Assembly (NCBI GenBank): GCA_003562655.1
Contig: PWUC01000063.1
Span: forward strand, 1-7,919
Reading direction: 5' to 3'
DNA from: Clostridia bacterium
GTDB lineage: Bacteria > Bacillota_E > SLMV01 > PUMD01
DNA length: 7,919 bases
The notes below the pieces were generated by a model, which was not told where the DNA came from, made no database searches, and was given only the letters and a program-made list of their open reading frames with translations. Made by a program: the position numbers and the translations under genes. This document shows positions 1 to 6,563 of this stretch, piece after piece (positions within the stretch are counted from its first letter, which is position 1; each line of letters begins with the position of its first letter).

Positions 1-102
1 AAGCTCTACCTGGGCGAAGGACCGGCAGATGCCCCTGCAAGCCAGGCAACCTGCGGCCGCATGTCCCCTGCTGAATGCGCCCATGAGACCGACGACACAT
101 AA

Positions 103-1698
103 TCACAGCTCCTCGACGGCCCCCGGGATAGGTGCCGGAATCCACCACTGTTCTCCACGGTCGGTCTGCACATACTCAGGCCAGCGCAGCTCCACCGGGG
201 GTGGGAAGTCGGCGGGCAGCAGCGGCGCCACCCAGTCCGATCCTCCGACGCCTCCTCCCGTCCTGTGCTCGAACTCTGACCGGGCCCGCTCGATCTCCTC
301 CGGCGTAGTGAAAAGATCCAGCAGGGTGCAGGCGATGGTCTTTCCGGCAACGAACATCCCCGGGTCGATCAACTCAGGTCGCCCGCCGAGGGCATTGTGG
401 GCCCAGGCGGGATACTGGTAGCCCCCGTGGGGAGGTTTGAGCCGTGGACGGGCGGTGAGCAGTCTCACCGTGGGAGCGTGCCACGTGTACTCCACGTAGT
501 CGTCAGAGGTGAAGTTCTTCTGCCACGAGGGCAGCAGGCTGCGAATCCGGGCCTCATGTTCGCGGGGACTGATCAGACTCTCGTGGGCCTCCAGCAGGGG
601 TCGCTCCATGGAGGGCAGGCCGAGATTCTCCTGGATCTTCCGCGCAAAGACCAGGGCTTTTTCCTCATAGCTGGGCGGCCCCACCCGCTCCAGGTTGCGA
701 TACGTCAGGTCCGCCAGGGCCCGGTTTGGCAGGCCAACGCGGGTCCTGGTGACCCATCGAACCGTCGCCCGGCAGCCCGTCGCCGCGGCGGCCTGCCGGG
801 CGTTGTTTGCCAGCACCCGGTAGATCTGCTCCTGTAGCTTCAGGTTGGGTGAACGCCAGGAGTACTGGATCTGGCTGAGCCTGGGTGGCAGGTTGTCTGA
901 GGTGGCATCTCCCCCCACCATGATGAACTCATTGAGGGTCCAGGTTCCCGTATGGGGGAACATGGCCTCCTTGGTGTGCTTGGTCGCGGTGTACATCAAC
1001 GAAAGGGCATCGATGGCGCCCGGGCAGCGGGCCGCAGCGTGGGAACTGCCTGGCCCCGGAATGAGATCTGCCTCAACCCACGTCTCCGGCTCGTGGCACT
1101 CGAAGGTGAACACAGCACTCCAGTACGAACCGCAGTGCGTGTCCCACACCACGGTGTTGTTGACGTGAGGATGGTAAGCAATGAAGGCATCAAAACCGTC
1201 GTAGTAACCCCTGGCCGCATGGACCGGCTTGGATCCACAAACCTTCTCTGCTGGCTCGCCAAAAAACACCAGCGTGCCCTTCAGCCCGTATTTTTGCATG
1301 GCCGCCTTCGCTGCAAGGGCCCCACCGAGGGCAGCCACACCGAGCATGGAGTGCGGATCTGTGTGCCCGGGAGCCCACGGGTGCAGGCCCTCCCTCGGAG
1401 CCCTGTAGGGAACCGCCTGCTGTGAATTGCCCGGAACCGCGTCGTATTCGGCATAGGTGCCGAGGACGGGAGGGCCCTCGCCGAAGGTTGCGGTGAAGGC
1501 GGTGGGCATGTCACCGGAAGCCTCTTGCACGCTGAATCCCTCGTCCCGGAGCAGGCTGCAGTAGTCTCTCGCTGATCGGTATTCCCGCCAGGCCGGTTCG
1601 GCATGTTCCCAGATCCTCAGGTCAAAATCCGACAGCCGGCCCGCATTGTCATCGATCCACTGTACGGCAAAATCTTTTTCGGGATGCATCATGGTCAC
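103..1698 (-). CDS. M20-family amidohydrolase, AbgB-like (aminobenzoyl-glutamate utilization protein B type)
   Basis: Probable cytoplasmic metal-dependent amidase hydrolysing an N-acyl or peptide-like amide; the substrate cannot be read from the sequence. Seen in the 531-aa product: EYDAVPG at 84-90, GHTDPHSMLG at 111-120 in the place of the usual GHGCGHNLLG metal loop, GEPAEK at 147-152 in the place of PAEE, YHP at 175-177, and a dimerisation-type domain beginning near SHAAARCPGAIDAL (219-232) with GGDATSDNLP at 262-271. E151 would be the catalytic glutamate. The usual metal ligands Cys and second Glu are replaced by D114 and K152. E. coli AbgB is about 480 aa; the surplus is a C-terminal tail after residue 478 rich in Trp and Pro. 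There is no signal peptide. The GTG start at 1698 is chosen because a GAGGGAGGG site lies 8 nt upstream; the ATG codons at 1692 and 1689 are spaced less well. It follows the minus-strand gene ending at 1813 by 114 nt and is probably co-transcribed with it. Family is firm, subfamily and substrate are inference. Confidence 0.9.
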   Translation of the reverse strand: MTMMHPEKDFAVQWIDDNAGRLSDFDLRIWEHAEPAWREYRSARDYCSLLRDEGFSVQEASGDMPTAFTATFGEGPPVLGTYAEYDAVPGNSQQAVPYRAPREGLHPWAPGHTDPHSMLGVAALGGALAAKAAMQKYGLKGTLVFFGEPAEKVCGSKPVHAARGYYDGFDAFIAYHPHVNNTVVWDTHCGSYWSAVFTFECHEPETWVEADLIPGPGSSHAAARCPGAIDALSLMYTATKHTKEAMFPHTGTWTLNEFIMVGGDATSDNLPPRLSQIQYSWRSPNLKLQEQIYRVLANNARQAAAATGCRATVRWVTRTRVGLPNRALADLTYRNLERVGPPSYEEKALVFARKIQENLGLPSMERPLLEAHESLISPREHEARIRSLLPSWQKNFTSDDYVEYTWHAPTVRLLTARPRLKPPHGGYQYPAWAHNALGGRPELIDPGMFVAGKTIACTLLDLFTTPEEIERARSEFEHRTGGGVGGSDWVAPLLPADFPPPVELRWPEYVQTDRGEQWWIPAPIPGAVEEL

Positions 1699-1706
1699 GG
1701 CAGAAG

Positions 1707-1715
1707 CCCTCCCTC
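1707..1715 (-). promoter_or_regulatory. Ribosome-binding site deciding the GTG start of the amidohydrolase
   Basis: GAGGGAGGG on the minus strand ends 8 nt before the GTG at 1698. This is ideal spacing for that GTG and long (14 nt or more) for the ATG codons inside the frame, so translation most likely begins at GTG. Confidence 0.7.
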
Positions 1716-1812
1716 ACATGGCTCGCTTCACACATCCAGGATGGTCGATGATACCCCTTCCATCTCGTCCCGTGTCTTCAGCCGAGCTCCGGCGACCGCC
1801 TCGATGGTCAGA

Positions 1813-2289
1813 TCAGCCTCTGCCGCCAAAGAACCGGAGCAGTCCACGGTACATGCGCAACAGCACCTGTTTCAGACCGATGGCCGCGTCATCGATTTCC
1901 TCTGAGCTCACGGGAGTACCCTGCCTCCGGGTCACTCTCCGGGTTCGCATCCACGGATCCATGTCCCTACTCATGCCGGACAACCCACGACCACGTCCCA
2001 ACAGGGTTGAGGACGGATCCTGGTGGTAGGCTCCCCGTAGGAAATCCATCATGGCATCCTCGGAGTCAACCTCCCGCAGAAAGGACGGCAGTACTGCCAT
2101 CAGCTCTGCCCGCGCCTCCCTCTCTCCCCGGGCCGTCACTGATGTCTCCTCCAGCCACCGCCTTACCCGCTGATCATGCTGACGACCCCAGGCAAACTGC
2201 GTGTTCCAACCATCAAGGGTCAGGAGACGGTCTTCCCAGAGCACCTCGCACTTGGGTAGATCGAAAAAGGACCACCTCATCGTCGGCAT
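1813..2289 (-). CDS. Hypothetical protein, 158 aa, function unknown
   Basis: I do not recognise this protein. The product begins MPTMRWSFFDLPKCEVLWED and is soluble and charged: a Trp-rich first third (W6, W19, W29, W35, W41 or nearby), a helical acidic/basic middle (residues about 36-80), an Arg/Gly-rich low-complexity linker around 92-115, and a C-terminal basic amphipathic stretch ending LLRFFGGRG. It has no signal peptide, no clear membrane segment and no catalytic motif I can name. The frame stays open upstream to 2412, but the ATG at 2289 has GGGAGGT just ahead (GGAGG 4 nt from the ATG), and the upstream residues look non-coding, so the shorter form is preferred; a second ATG at 2280 is possible. 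The next gene on this strand is the amidohydrolase 114 nt downstream. Another frame across the stop codon also looks coding (1728-1847), so a frameshift near the 3' end is possible. Confidence 0.6.
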   Translation of the reverse strand: MPTMRWSFFDLPKCEVLWEDRLLTLDGWNTQFAWGRQHDQRVRRWLEETSVTARGEREARAELMAVLPSFLREVDSEDAMMDFLRGAYHQDPSSTLLGRGRGLSGMSRDMDPWMRTRRVTRRQGTPVSSEEIDDAAIGLKQVLLRMYRGLLRFFGGRG

Positions 2290-2664
2290 CACACCTCCCA
2301 ATCGCGGATCCCGGAACACTCTCCCAGCTGTCCAGTCTGCAGCGGACCTCACCGCCGCGGGAGTGGGCCACTGCATCGGGGCAGCTTGGCCCCATTGCCC
2401 GTTCGACGCCACCCCCGGCAGGGATCCTCACCCGTGCCGGCTGAACAGACTGCCGCCTCCCCCTGCACATCCGGTCTCCATCAGCTGGCCCGACCCATCT
2501 CCTGCTACCTTTGCTGTCCACCGGGGCAAATCCTGCCCGGCAAGGAAAGGGATCGGGCGCCATGGCATCGAAAAGGTGAGTACTGGTAGACTGGTGGGGC
2601 AAGGATTCATCGGCATCCTGTGTCCTGCGTCCATTCGACTGCAGTCCGCCAAGGGAGGAGAGTC
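2290..2664. other. Divergent intergenic region between the minus-strand pair and khtTU
   Basis: These 375 bases separate two divergent transcription units and must hold promoters for both if each is transcribed from here. No convincing pair of -35 and -10 boxes is visible. The best local match for the plus strand is an extended -10-like TGG-TAGACT at 2584-2592, about 70 nt before khtT, without a recognisable -35. Two GGATCC palindromes (2306, 2422) lie in it. No RNA gene or conserved small ORF is seen. Confidence 0.5.
2293..2299 (-). promoter_or_regulatory. Ribosome-binding site deciding the start of the 158-aa protein
   Basis: GGGAGGT on the minus strand, 3 nt before the ATG at 2289 (4 nt counted from GGAGG). 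The spacing is short but workable, and no comparable site precedes the upstream ATG at 2412. Confidence 0.5.
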
Positions 2665-3159
2665 ATGACCGTACTGACATCGTCCGATCTGCCCGGAATC
2701 GGCAAGAGATACTCCATACAGTTGCAGGAGGCCCATCTGGTCCTTATCATCCATCACAGCGGGGAGCGAGAGATCTTCCTGTTCGCCGACCGCGATGATG
2801 ATGAGCCCCTGGCCACGGCCACGATGAGCGATGAAGAGGCCCGAAAGCTGGGAGCTGTGCTGCTGGGTGCAGATTTTCAGCCCGTGGACGAACGGAAGAT
2901 ACAGATGGCCCATGGCACGGTCCGGATCCACTGGATCCGCGTGGACGAGGACTCACCCATTGCTGGAGGAACCATCGCCGATTTCGAGGTGCGCAAGAAA
3001 ACTGGAACAACCATCATCGGGATCAGCCGAGGAGAAGAACTCTCGGGGGCACCTGACCCCGACACCGAAATACAGGCAGGAGACATGCTGATGGTAATTG
3101 GGGATGCAGGCCAGGTGGAGAACCTGGAGCATCTCTGCCGCTCCGGAGGCAGCAAATGA
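2665..3159 (+). CDS. khtT: KhtT-like regulatory subunit of a CPA2 cation/proton antiporter (TrkA-C/RCK_C domain)
   Basis: Cytoplasmic peripheral subunit that gates the membrane antiporter encoded next. The 164-aa product has the two-part build of Bacillus KhtT: an N-terminal domain (about 1-75) with DLPGIGKRYSIQL at 8-20 and the EREIFLFADRDDDEPLA segment at 34-50, then a TrkA-C/RCK_C domain (about 79-160) with IADFEVR at 104-110, TTIIGISRGEE at 115-125 and AGDMLMVIGDAGQVENL at 138-154, the characteristic final strand and helix. In Bacillus subtilis the domain senses pH and cyclic di-AMP; whether that holds here is inference. The ATG at 2665 is chosen because GGAGGAG lies directly upstream with good spacing; the frame is open to an ATG at 2620 that lacks such a site. 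Its stop overlaps the start of the antiporter gene by four bases (ATGA), which indicates translational coupling and equal expression. Confidence 0.9.
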   Translation: MTVLTSSDLPGIGKRYSIQLQEAHLVLIIHHSGEREIFLFADRDDDEPLATATMSDEEARKLGAVLLGADFQPVDERKIQMAHGTVRIHWIRVDEDSPIAGGTIADFEVRKKTGTTIIGISRGEELSGAPDPDTEIQAGDMLMVIGDAGQVENLEHLCRSGGSK

Positions 3160-4304
3160 GCCTGCCGCCTCTCCTTCTGGCCGGGGTGAGTCTTCTGATC
3201 CTGGGGGGCACCAGCCTATCCCTGAACAAGCTGGGTCTGCCCACCATCATTTCGTACATGGCCCTCGGCCTCCTCATGCGCCACATCATCGCGGGAAACG
3301 AGGCGGTCCACTTCCTTGCGGAGGTGGGCATCGTGCTGCTTTTCTTCCTCCTGGGCCTCCACTTCCCCGTGGGCAAGATGGTCGCAACTGCAAGGCGCGT
3401 CCTGACGGGAGGGCTGTTGGACCTTGTCCTGAGCATGGGGGGAGTGACCGGCCTGCTACTGCTGTTGGGCTACGATGCCACCTTCGCAGTTTTCATGGGA
3501 GGCATAGCCTACGCCAGCAGCTCATCCATAACTCTCAGCCTCCTGGAGCAGCGAAAGCGCCTTGCCAACCCCGAGGCCGAGTTCATCCTCGCCCTGCTGG
3601 TCTTTGAGGACATAGCAGCCCCCATACTGATCTCAATCCTTCGCAACGTGAGTGCCGGCTCCCAGGCAGGGGCCGGAGAGTACGGGCACATGGTGCTGTA
3701 CATGGCACTGATGATCCTGGGAACCATCCTCTTCGCCAGACATGGGTTTGCTCGCCTGGAGGCATTCGTTGAACGTCACGTGGACCGCGACTACCTGGTC
3801 CTCCTCACGGCAGGGGTGGCCTTGGCCTGGGCGGGAGTGGCCACGGCCCTCGGTCTGTCCGAGGTCCTGGGCGCATTCCTCGCCGGAGTGATGATGGCAG
3901 AAACCGGGAGGACGGACGATCTGGACCGGGTGATCCTTCCGCTGCGGAACCTGCTGCTCCCCTTCTTCTTCCTGGATTTCGCCGCCGGCATTGAGATCGG
4001 GGGCGCGGTCCCCCATCCCGCCATGCTGGTGGGGATCATAGTCTACTCCCTGGGGGCCAAGGTGGCAGTGGGCATGCTGGGAGGGCGGCTGTACGGGCTG
4101 TCACCTCGTGTGGCCCTGCGTTCCGGGTTCTCACTGATTCAGCGCGGCGAATTTTCCGTGGTAATCGCCGCCATGGCTCCACCCCCGCTCAACCTCCTGG
4201 GAGGAATCTATGTAATCGTCACCGCATTGATCGGCGTGTTCTCCTTCGAACGGGCTCCGGCGATCGCTCGATCCATCACCCGCCACCTGTCTGGACAAAC
4301 ATGA
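3156..4304 (+). CDS. khtU: KhtU-like CPA2-family K+(Na+)/H+ antiporter, membrane subunit
   Basis: Integral membrane protein exchanging K+ (or Na+) for protons, expected to relieve alkaline or cation stress together with the KhtT-like partner. The 382-aa product is almost wholly hydrophobic with about a dozen membrane helices. CPA2 hallmarks seen: GIVLLFFLLGLHF at 58-70, the discontinuous-helix region ASSSS at 120-124, LVFEDIAAPIL at 148-158 with the likely ion-binding D152, GLSEVLGAFLAGVMMAET at 233-250, and the C-terminal GFSLIQRGEFSVVIAA at 324-339. It ends soon after the last helix with no fused nucleotide-binding RCK domain, consistent with regulation by a separate subunit. The start overlaps the khtT stop by four bases, with GGAGG at 3145-3149, 6 nt ahead. 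No strong terminator follows; a weak CCAGG/CCTGG pairing just after the stop is not convincing. K+ versus Na+ preference cannot be judged from sequence. Confidence 0.9.
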   Translation: MSLPPLLLAGVSLLILGGTSLSLNKLGLPTIISYMALGLLMRHIIAGNEAVHFLAEVGIVLLFFLLGLHFPVGKMVATARRVLTGGLLDLVLSMGGVTGLLLLLGYDATFAVFMGGIAYASSSSITLSLLEQRKRLANPEAEFILALLVFEDIAAPILISILRNVSAGSQAGAGEYGHMVLYMALMILGTILFARHGFARLEAFVERHVDRDYLVLLTAGVALAWAGVATALGLSEVLGAFLAGVMMAETGRTDDLDRVILPLRNLLLPFFFLDFAAGIEIGGAVPHPAMLVGIIVYSLGAKVAVGMLGGRLYGLSPRVALRSGFSLIQRGEFSVVIAAMAPPPLNLLGGIYVIVTALIGVFSFERAPAIARSITRHLSGQT

Positions 4305-4541
4305 CCCAGGGTGCTGAGGCAGACGCAGGATGACCTGGATCAGCGCATGCTCCCACCGCAATGATGAAGTCCGAAAGGGTCTTAGGTGAACATCCTCACC
4401 GCGATTGAGCCCAGAAGACGCCGTCGGGAAACATCTCTCCGGGGAAGAAATACTGCGCTGGGGCTGCAGATCAGAGAACGACTCACCCGCCGCTGGTGGC
4501 AGGCCTTCTGCGTCCCACCTCCGGGTCGGTCACCCCTTGTG

Positions 4542-4573
4542 GATCCGGACCGGATCAAGCTCCTCCGGAGCTT
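4542..4573. repeat. Two abutting perfect inverted repeats
   Basis: GATCCG/CGGATC (4542-4547 and 4551-4556, 3-nt loop) is followed with no gap by AAGCTCC/GGAGCTT (4557-4563 and 4567-4573, 3-nt loop). A further palindrome, CCTGGCCAGG, lies at 4595-4604. No T-run follows on either strand, so these are not typical terminators. Function is unknown. Confidence 0.6.
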
Positions 4574-4994
4574 TGGCGGCGGTAGGAATCAGATCCTGGC
4601 CAGGGTTGTCGTCCCAGCCAGCGTGCGCAGCCACCATCATGGCGTCGACAAGGGTCCGCGGCCTTACGTCAATCGAGGTCATCGTGGGTGAGTTCCGGGC
4701 CGGGCTGGGCCACCTGACCATATGCGGAGTTCAGGTCTTCCGCTGGGACCTGGTCATGCTCAGTGTGCTCGTCTTGATGATAAAGCCAGCCCTGCTGTAT
4801 ATGCTGGTCCATGTCCCGAAGGTCAGGTTCCTCCGGCGGGAAGAATGGCCGTCGACAACGCACATGACCCGGCTCCCTGGTGGCCGGAGGTTCCCTCCGC
4901 TGCGGACCCTGTCATCTTCCCGCCCGCGGCATGGTGCAGACCGACTGGCTGGGGGCAGGGATGGCGAAATAACCTGAACCTCCGCTGGCCCCAT

Positions 4995-5016
4995 GGACCG
5001 GCCAGGGATCCGGTCC
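4995..5016. repeat. Perfect 7-bp inverted repeat in the gap upstream of the BKACE gene
   Basis: GGACCGG at 4995-5001 and CCGGTCC at 5010-5016 with an 8-nt loop. It lies about 180 nt upstream of the BKACE start and has no T-run after it. It may be a protein-binding site, an RNA hairpin or chance in GC-rich DNA. Confidence 0.45.
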
Positions 5017-5180
5017 GATCAGGGGCAGGGTGAAAGGGGCGGAACGTAGAGGCGCACTGCACGAACCCCATCAGACCTGCAGGCAGCATGTTCGATCCCT
5101 TGCCCTGAGCATACCCCAGGGTTGCAGTTGCAGGAAATGCTCACCGGAGAACGAAATGATGTCTAAATGGGGCGGCTCAA

Positions 5181-5187
5181 GAGGAGG
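5181..5187 (+). promoter_or_regulatory. Ribosome-binding site deciding the BKACE start
   Basis: GAGGAGG ends 6 nt before the ATG at 5194 and 3 nt before the ATG at 5191. The spacing favours 5194. The upstream ATG at 5167 would place this site inside the coding sequence and has no comparable site of its own. Confidence 0.7.
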
Positions 5188-5193
5188 AAAATG

Positions 5194-6015
5194 ATGCCAG
5201 TGCAGAAGATGATCATCACCGCGGCCGTCAACGGTTCAGTACCCACCAGGGAGAACACCCCCCACGTGCCGATCACCCCCGACGAGGTCATACAGGACAC
5301 GGTGCAGTGCTGGGAGGCCGGCGCCGCCGTGGTACACATTCACGCGCGCAGCGAGGATCAGGGGCAGTCCCACGATCCGGACTATTTCCGGCGATGCCTA
5401 GAGGGGATCCGGCAGCGGTGCGACATCATCGTCCAGTTCTCCACCGGAGCCCGAAAGCCAGTCCCCAGGGAGACCCGGATACAGTCCGTCGACCTGCGTC
5501 CCGACATGATGAGCCTGAACTGCGGATGCTGCAACTTCCCCCAGGGACCCTTTATCAACAGCCTGGAAGACATTGAGTACTGGCTGAAGACCATGAACGA
5601 ATACGATGTTCGGCCCGAGCTCGAGTGCTTTGACCTCAGCCACGTATTCGCCGCAGCCGAGATGTATGAACGGGGCCTGCTGAGGGACCCACCCCTGTTC
5701 AACCTGATCTTCGGAGCCAAGGGCGCACTGCCCTTCACACCCCAGAACTTCGTTCACATGCACAGCTGCGTTCCTGATGGGGTGCTGATCAACGTCATCG
5801 GCGTCGGCCGTCACCAACTGCCGGTCACGGTGATGTCCACGGCCCTGGGCAACAACGTGCGGGTGGGTCTGGAGGACAACATATACTACTCCTACGGCGT
5901 CCTGGCCACCAACCGCCAGCTGGTGGAGCGGGCCGTGCGCATCGCGGGAGAATGTCAGCGGGAGGTCGCCACACCGACGGAGGCCCGCCAGATACTGGGC
6001 ATCAAGAACTCCTAG
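5194..6015 (+). CDS. BKACE family (DUF849) beta-keto acid cleavage enzyme
   Basis: Probable Zn-dependent TIM-barrel enzyme that condenses a beta-keto acid with acetyl-CoA and releases acetoacetate and a new acyl-CoA; the lysine-fermentation enzyme Kce (3-keto-5-aminohexanoate cleavage) is the founding member. Seen in the 273-aa product, a normal family length: ITAAVNGSVPT at 8-18, the metal-binding HIH at 48-50 followed by AR, FSTGA at 82-86 with S83, SLNCGCCNF at 107-115, ECFDLSHV at 144-151, and VRVGLEDNIYY at 222-232, where R223, E227 and D228 match the catalytic Arg, third zinc ligand and Asp of Kce. The C-terminal REVATPTEARQILGI is also typical. The specific keto acid is not evident; the co-directional aminotransferase downstream suggests an amino-derived substrate. 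The ATG at 5191 is an alternative start adding one Met. No promoter was found, so transcription probably starts in the long gap upstream. Confidence 0.92.
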   Translation: MPVQKMIITAAVNGSVPTRENTPHVPITPDEVIQDTVQCWEAGAAVVHIHARSEDQGQSHDPDYFRRCLEGIRQRCDIIVQFSTGARKPVPRETRIQSVDLRPDMMSLNCGCCNFPQGPFINSLEDIEYWLKTMNEYDVRPELECFDLSHVFAAAEMYERGLLRDPPLFNLIFGAKGALPFTPQNFVHMHSCVPDGVLINVIGVGRHQLPVTVMSTALGNNVRVGLEDNIYYSYGVLATNRQLVERAVRIAGECQREVATPTEARQILGIKNS

Positions 6016-6022
6016 ACCCGGT

Positions 6023-6046
6023 GCATGGCGGAGGGATCCGCCATGC
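6023..6046 (+). terminator. Perfect 10-bp hairpin downstream of the BKACE gene, possible terminator
   Basis: GCATGGCGGA and TCCGCCATGC form a perfect 10-bp stem with a GGGA loop, starting 8 nt after the BKACE stop codon. The following bases are pyrimidine-rich (ctcttctc) but not a clean T-run, so efficiency as an intrinsic terminator is uncertain. Its position between convergent sequences would also suit a bidirectional or mRNA-stabilising element. Confidence 0.55.
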
Positions 6047-6082
6047 GATCCTCTTCTCACAGTGCAAGCCTGAACTGCTCCC

Positions 6083-6444
6083 TCAAACCGTGGGATAGCG
6101 CCCCCGGCAGTCCAGGGAGTATATGGGTCGGGGGATCCTGCGGTAGTCGAGGCCCCCTGAGTTCCGACCTGCCAGACCGGGAGCATCCACATTGATGGTC
6201 CTTCTGACCAGGGGTTCAAAGGCGGCACGGAAGTGGTTTTTCACCTTCAGGGCCGGGACTATCGGTCCCGGGGTTCGCCACAGCCACCCGCGGCCTGCTC
6301 CGCTGCAATGAAGCCCCCTCCCTGTGAGATCCAGTGTCTCCCAGCGGCAGGGCACGGACGGGAACGGGGCATCCCAACCGAAGCCCGGGGTCCGGCCGCG
6401 AGGTGCCCATCTACAGTTTTCGAGAACCTACCATCTACCTCTCC
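6083..6444 (-). pseudogene. Decayed C-terminal fragment of an M81/MlrC-like metallopeptidase
   Basis: The minus strand from about 6262 down to the stop at 6083 reads IVPALKVKNHFRAAFEPL, then RRTINVDAPGL, then YRRIPRPIYSLD near the end. This matches, from memory, the C-terminal signature of MlrC/M81 proteins (K-x-x-HFRAAF-P-A, V-I-x-VD-PG, YRR-x-x-RPI-PLD). Upstream the similarity continues in other frames: VAVANPGT at about 6287-6264 in a second frame, and VDGRFSKTV near 6438-6412 in a third, where MlrC proteins have a DGRF motif. The pieces are closer together than in intact proteins, which implies frameshifts plus deletions. No N-terminal metal-binding half is present. Intact MlrC proteins (about 480-500 aa) act in degradation of microcystin-like or other peptides and often sit beside amidohydrolases and transporters. 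The upstream boundary is approximate. Confidence 0.6.
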
Positions 6445-6474
6445 TCTTCCAGCATGCCGGGCCTCCCGGGTGCA

Positions 6475-6489
6475 AGACGTCGGACGTCT
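6475..6489. repeat. Perfect inverted repeat AGACGT-CGG-ACGTCT
   Basis: Six-base arms at 6475-6480 and 6484-6489 around a 3-base centre, about 75 bp upstream of the putative -10 of the aminotransferase gene. The size and symmetry suit a dimeric regulator, but no regulator gene is in the window. Confidence 0.4.
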
Positions 6490-6500
6490 CCTGCAGCGTA

Positions 6501-6528
6501 GACCGAAGCGCAGTGCCATGGACCGAAG
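6501..6528. repeat. Direct repeat GACCGAAG with 20-bp period
   Basis: GACCGAAG occurs at 6501-6508 and again at 6521-6528, exactly 20 bp apart, about two helical turns, so both copies face the same side of the DNA. It lies just upstream of the candidate promoter of the aminotransferase gene, which is where an activator would bind. Confidence 0.35.
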
Positions 6529-6563
6529 GAATACCGGCATATGGCGAAGAATACCTTCTAAAC

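Larger units (their letters stand above)
4305..5193. other. Long intergenic region without a supportable gene
   Basis: About 0.9 kb between khtU and the BKACE gene. Reading frames are present on both strands, but none has a good start, a recognisable motif or a conserved-looking full length. One plus-strand frame (codons in phase with 4672) shows a GC-rich third position and T-rich second position over roughly 4672-4842 and would encode a hydrophobic stretch, so a decayed membrane-protein fragment is possible. Perfect stem-loops occur at 4542-4556, 4557-4573 and 4995-5016. A tandem TTGCAG pair sits at 5122-5133. No riboswitch class or tRNA was recognised. Confidence 0.5.

Noticed and set aside
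1..84. Possible start of another minus-strand gene (ATG at 84 running off the left edge)
   Set aside because: Only 28 codons are visible, there is no Shine-Dalgarno site and more than one frame is open, so it cannot be supported.
2007..2668. Plus-strand open frames across the 158-aa gene and the divergent region
   Set aside because: They overlap the minus-strand gene or the promoter region, are Pro/Ser/Arg-rich and have no start signals or motifs.
4305..4340. Possible terminator after khtU (CCAGG pairing with CCTGG)
   Set aside because: The stem is only 5 bp with a loop of more than 20 nt and there is no T-run.
4385..4400. Short hairpin GGTGA/TCACC
   Set aside because: A 5-bp stem is expected by chance in DNA of this composition and nothing around it supports a function.
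4530..4863. Two short minus-strand frames in the gap (63 and 64 aa)
   Set aside because: Neither has a ribosome-binding site or a motif, and the plus-strand codon pattern over the same bases fits coding better. I could not assign them to a family.
4405..4977. 190-aa plus-strand open frame in the gap
   Set aside because: It has no ribosome-binding site at its ATG, low-complexity Arg/Ser/Pro-rich ends and no family motif. Only its central hydrophobic part shows coding-like bias, so it is reported as a finding and not as a gene.
5088..5100. GTTCGATCC resembling a tRNA T-loop
   Set aside because: The flanking bases do not pair into a T-stem and no acceptor or anticodon arm can be drawn around it.
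5398..6228. 276-aa minus-strand open frame
   Set aside because: It is antisense to the BKACE gene, which has clear family motifs and a good ribosome-binding site; the antisense product has no recognisable motif. Only the separate frame ending at 6083 carries MlrC-like similarity.
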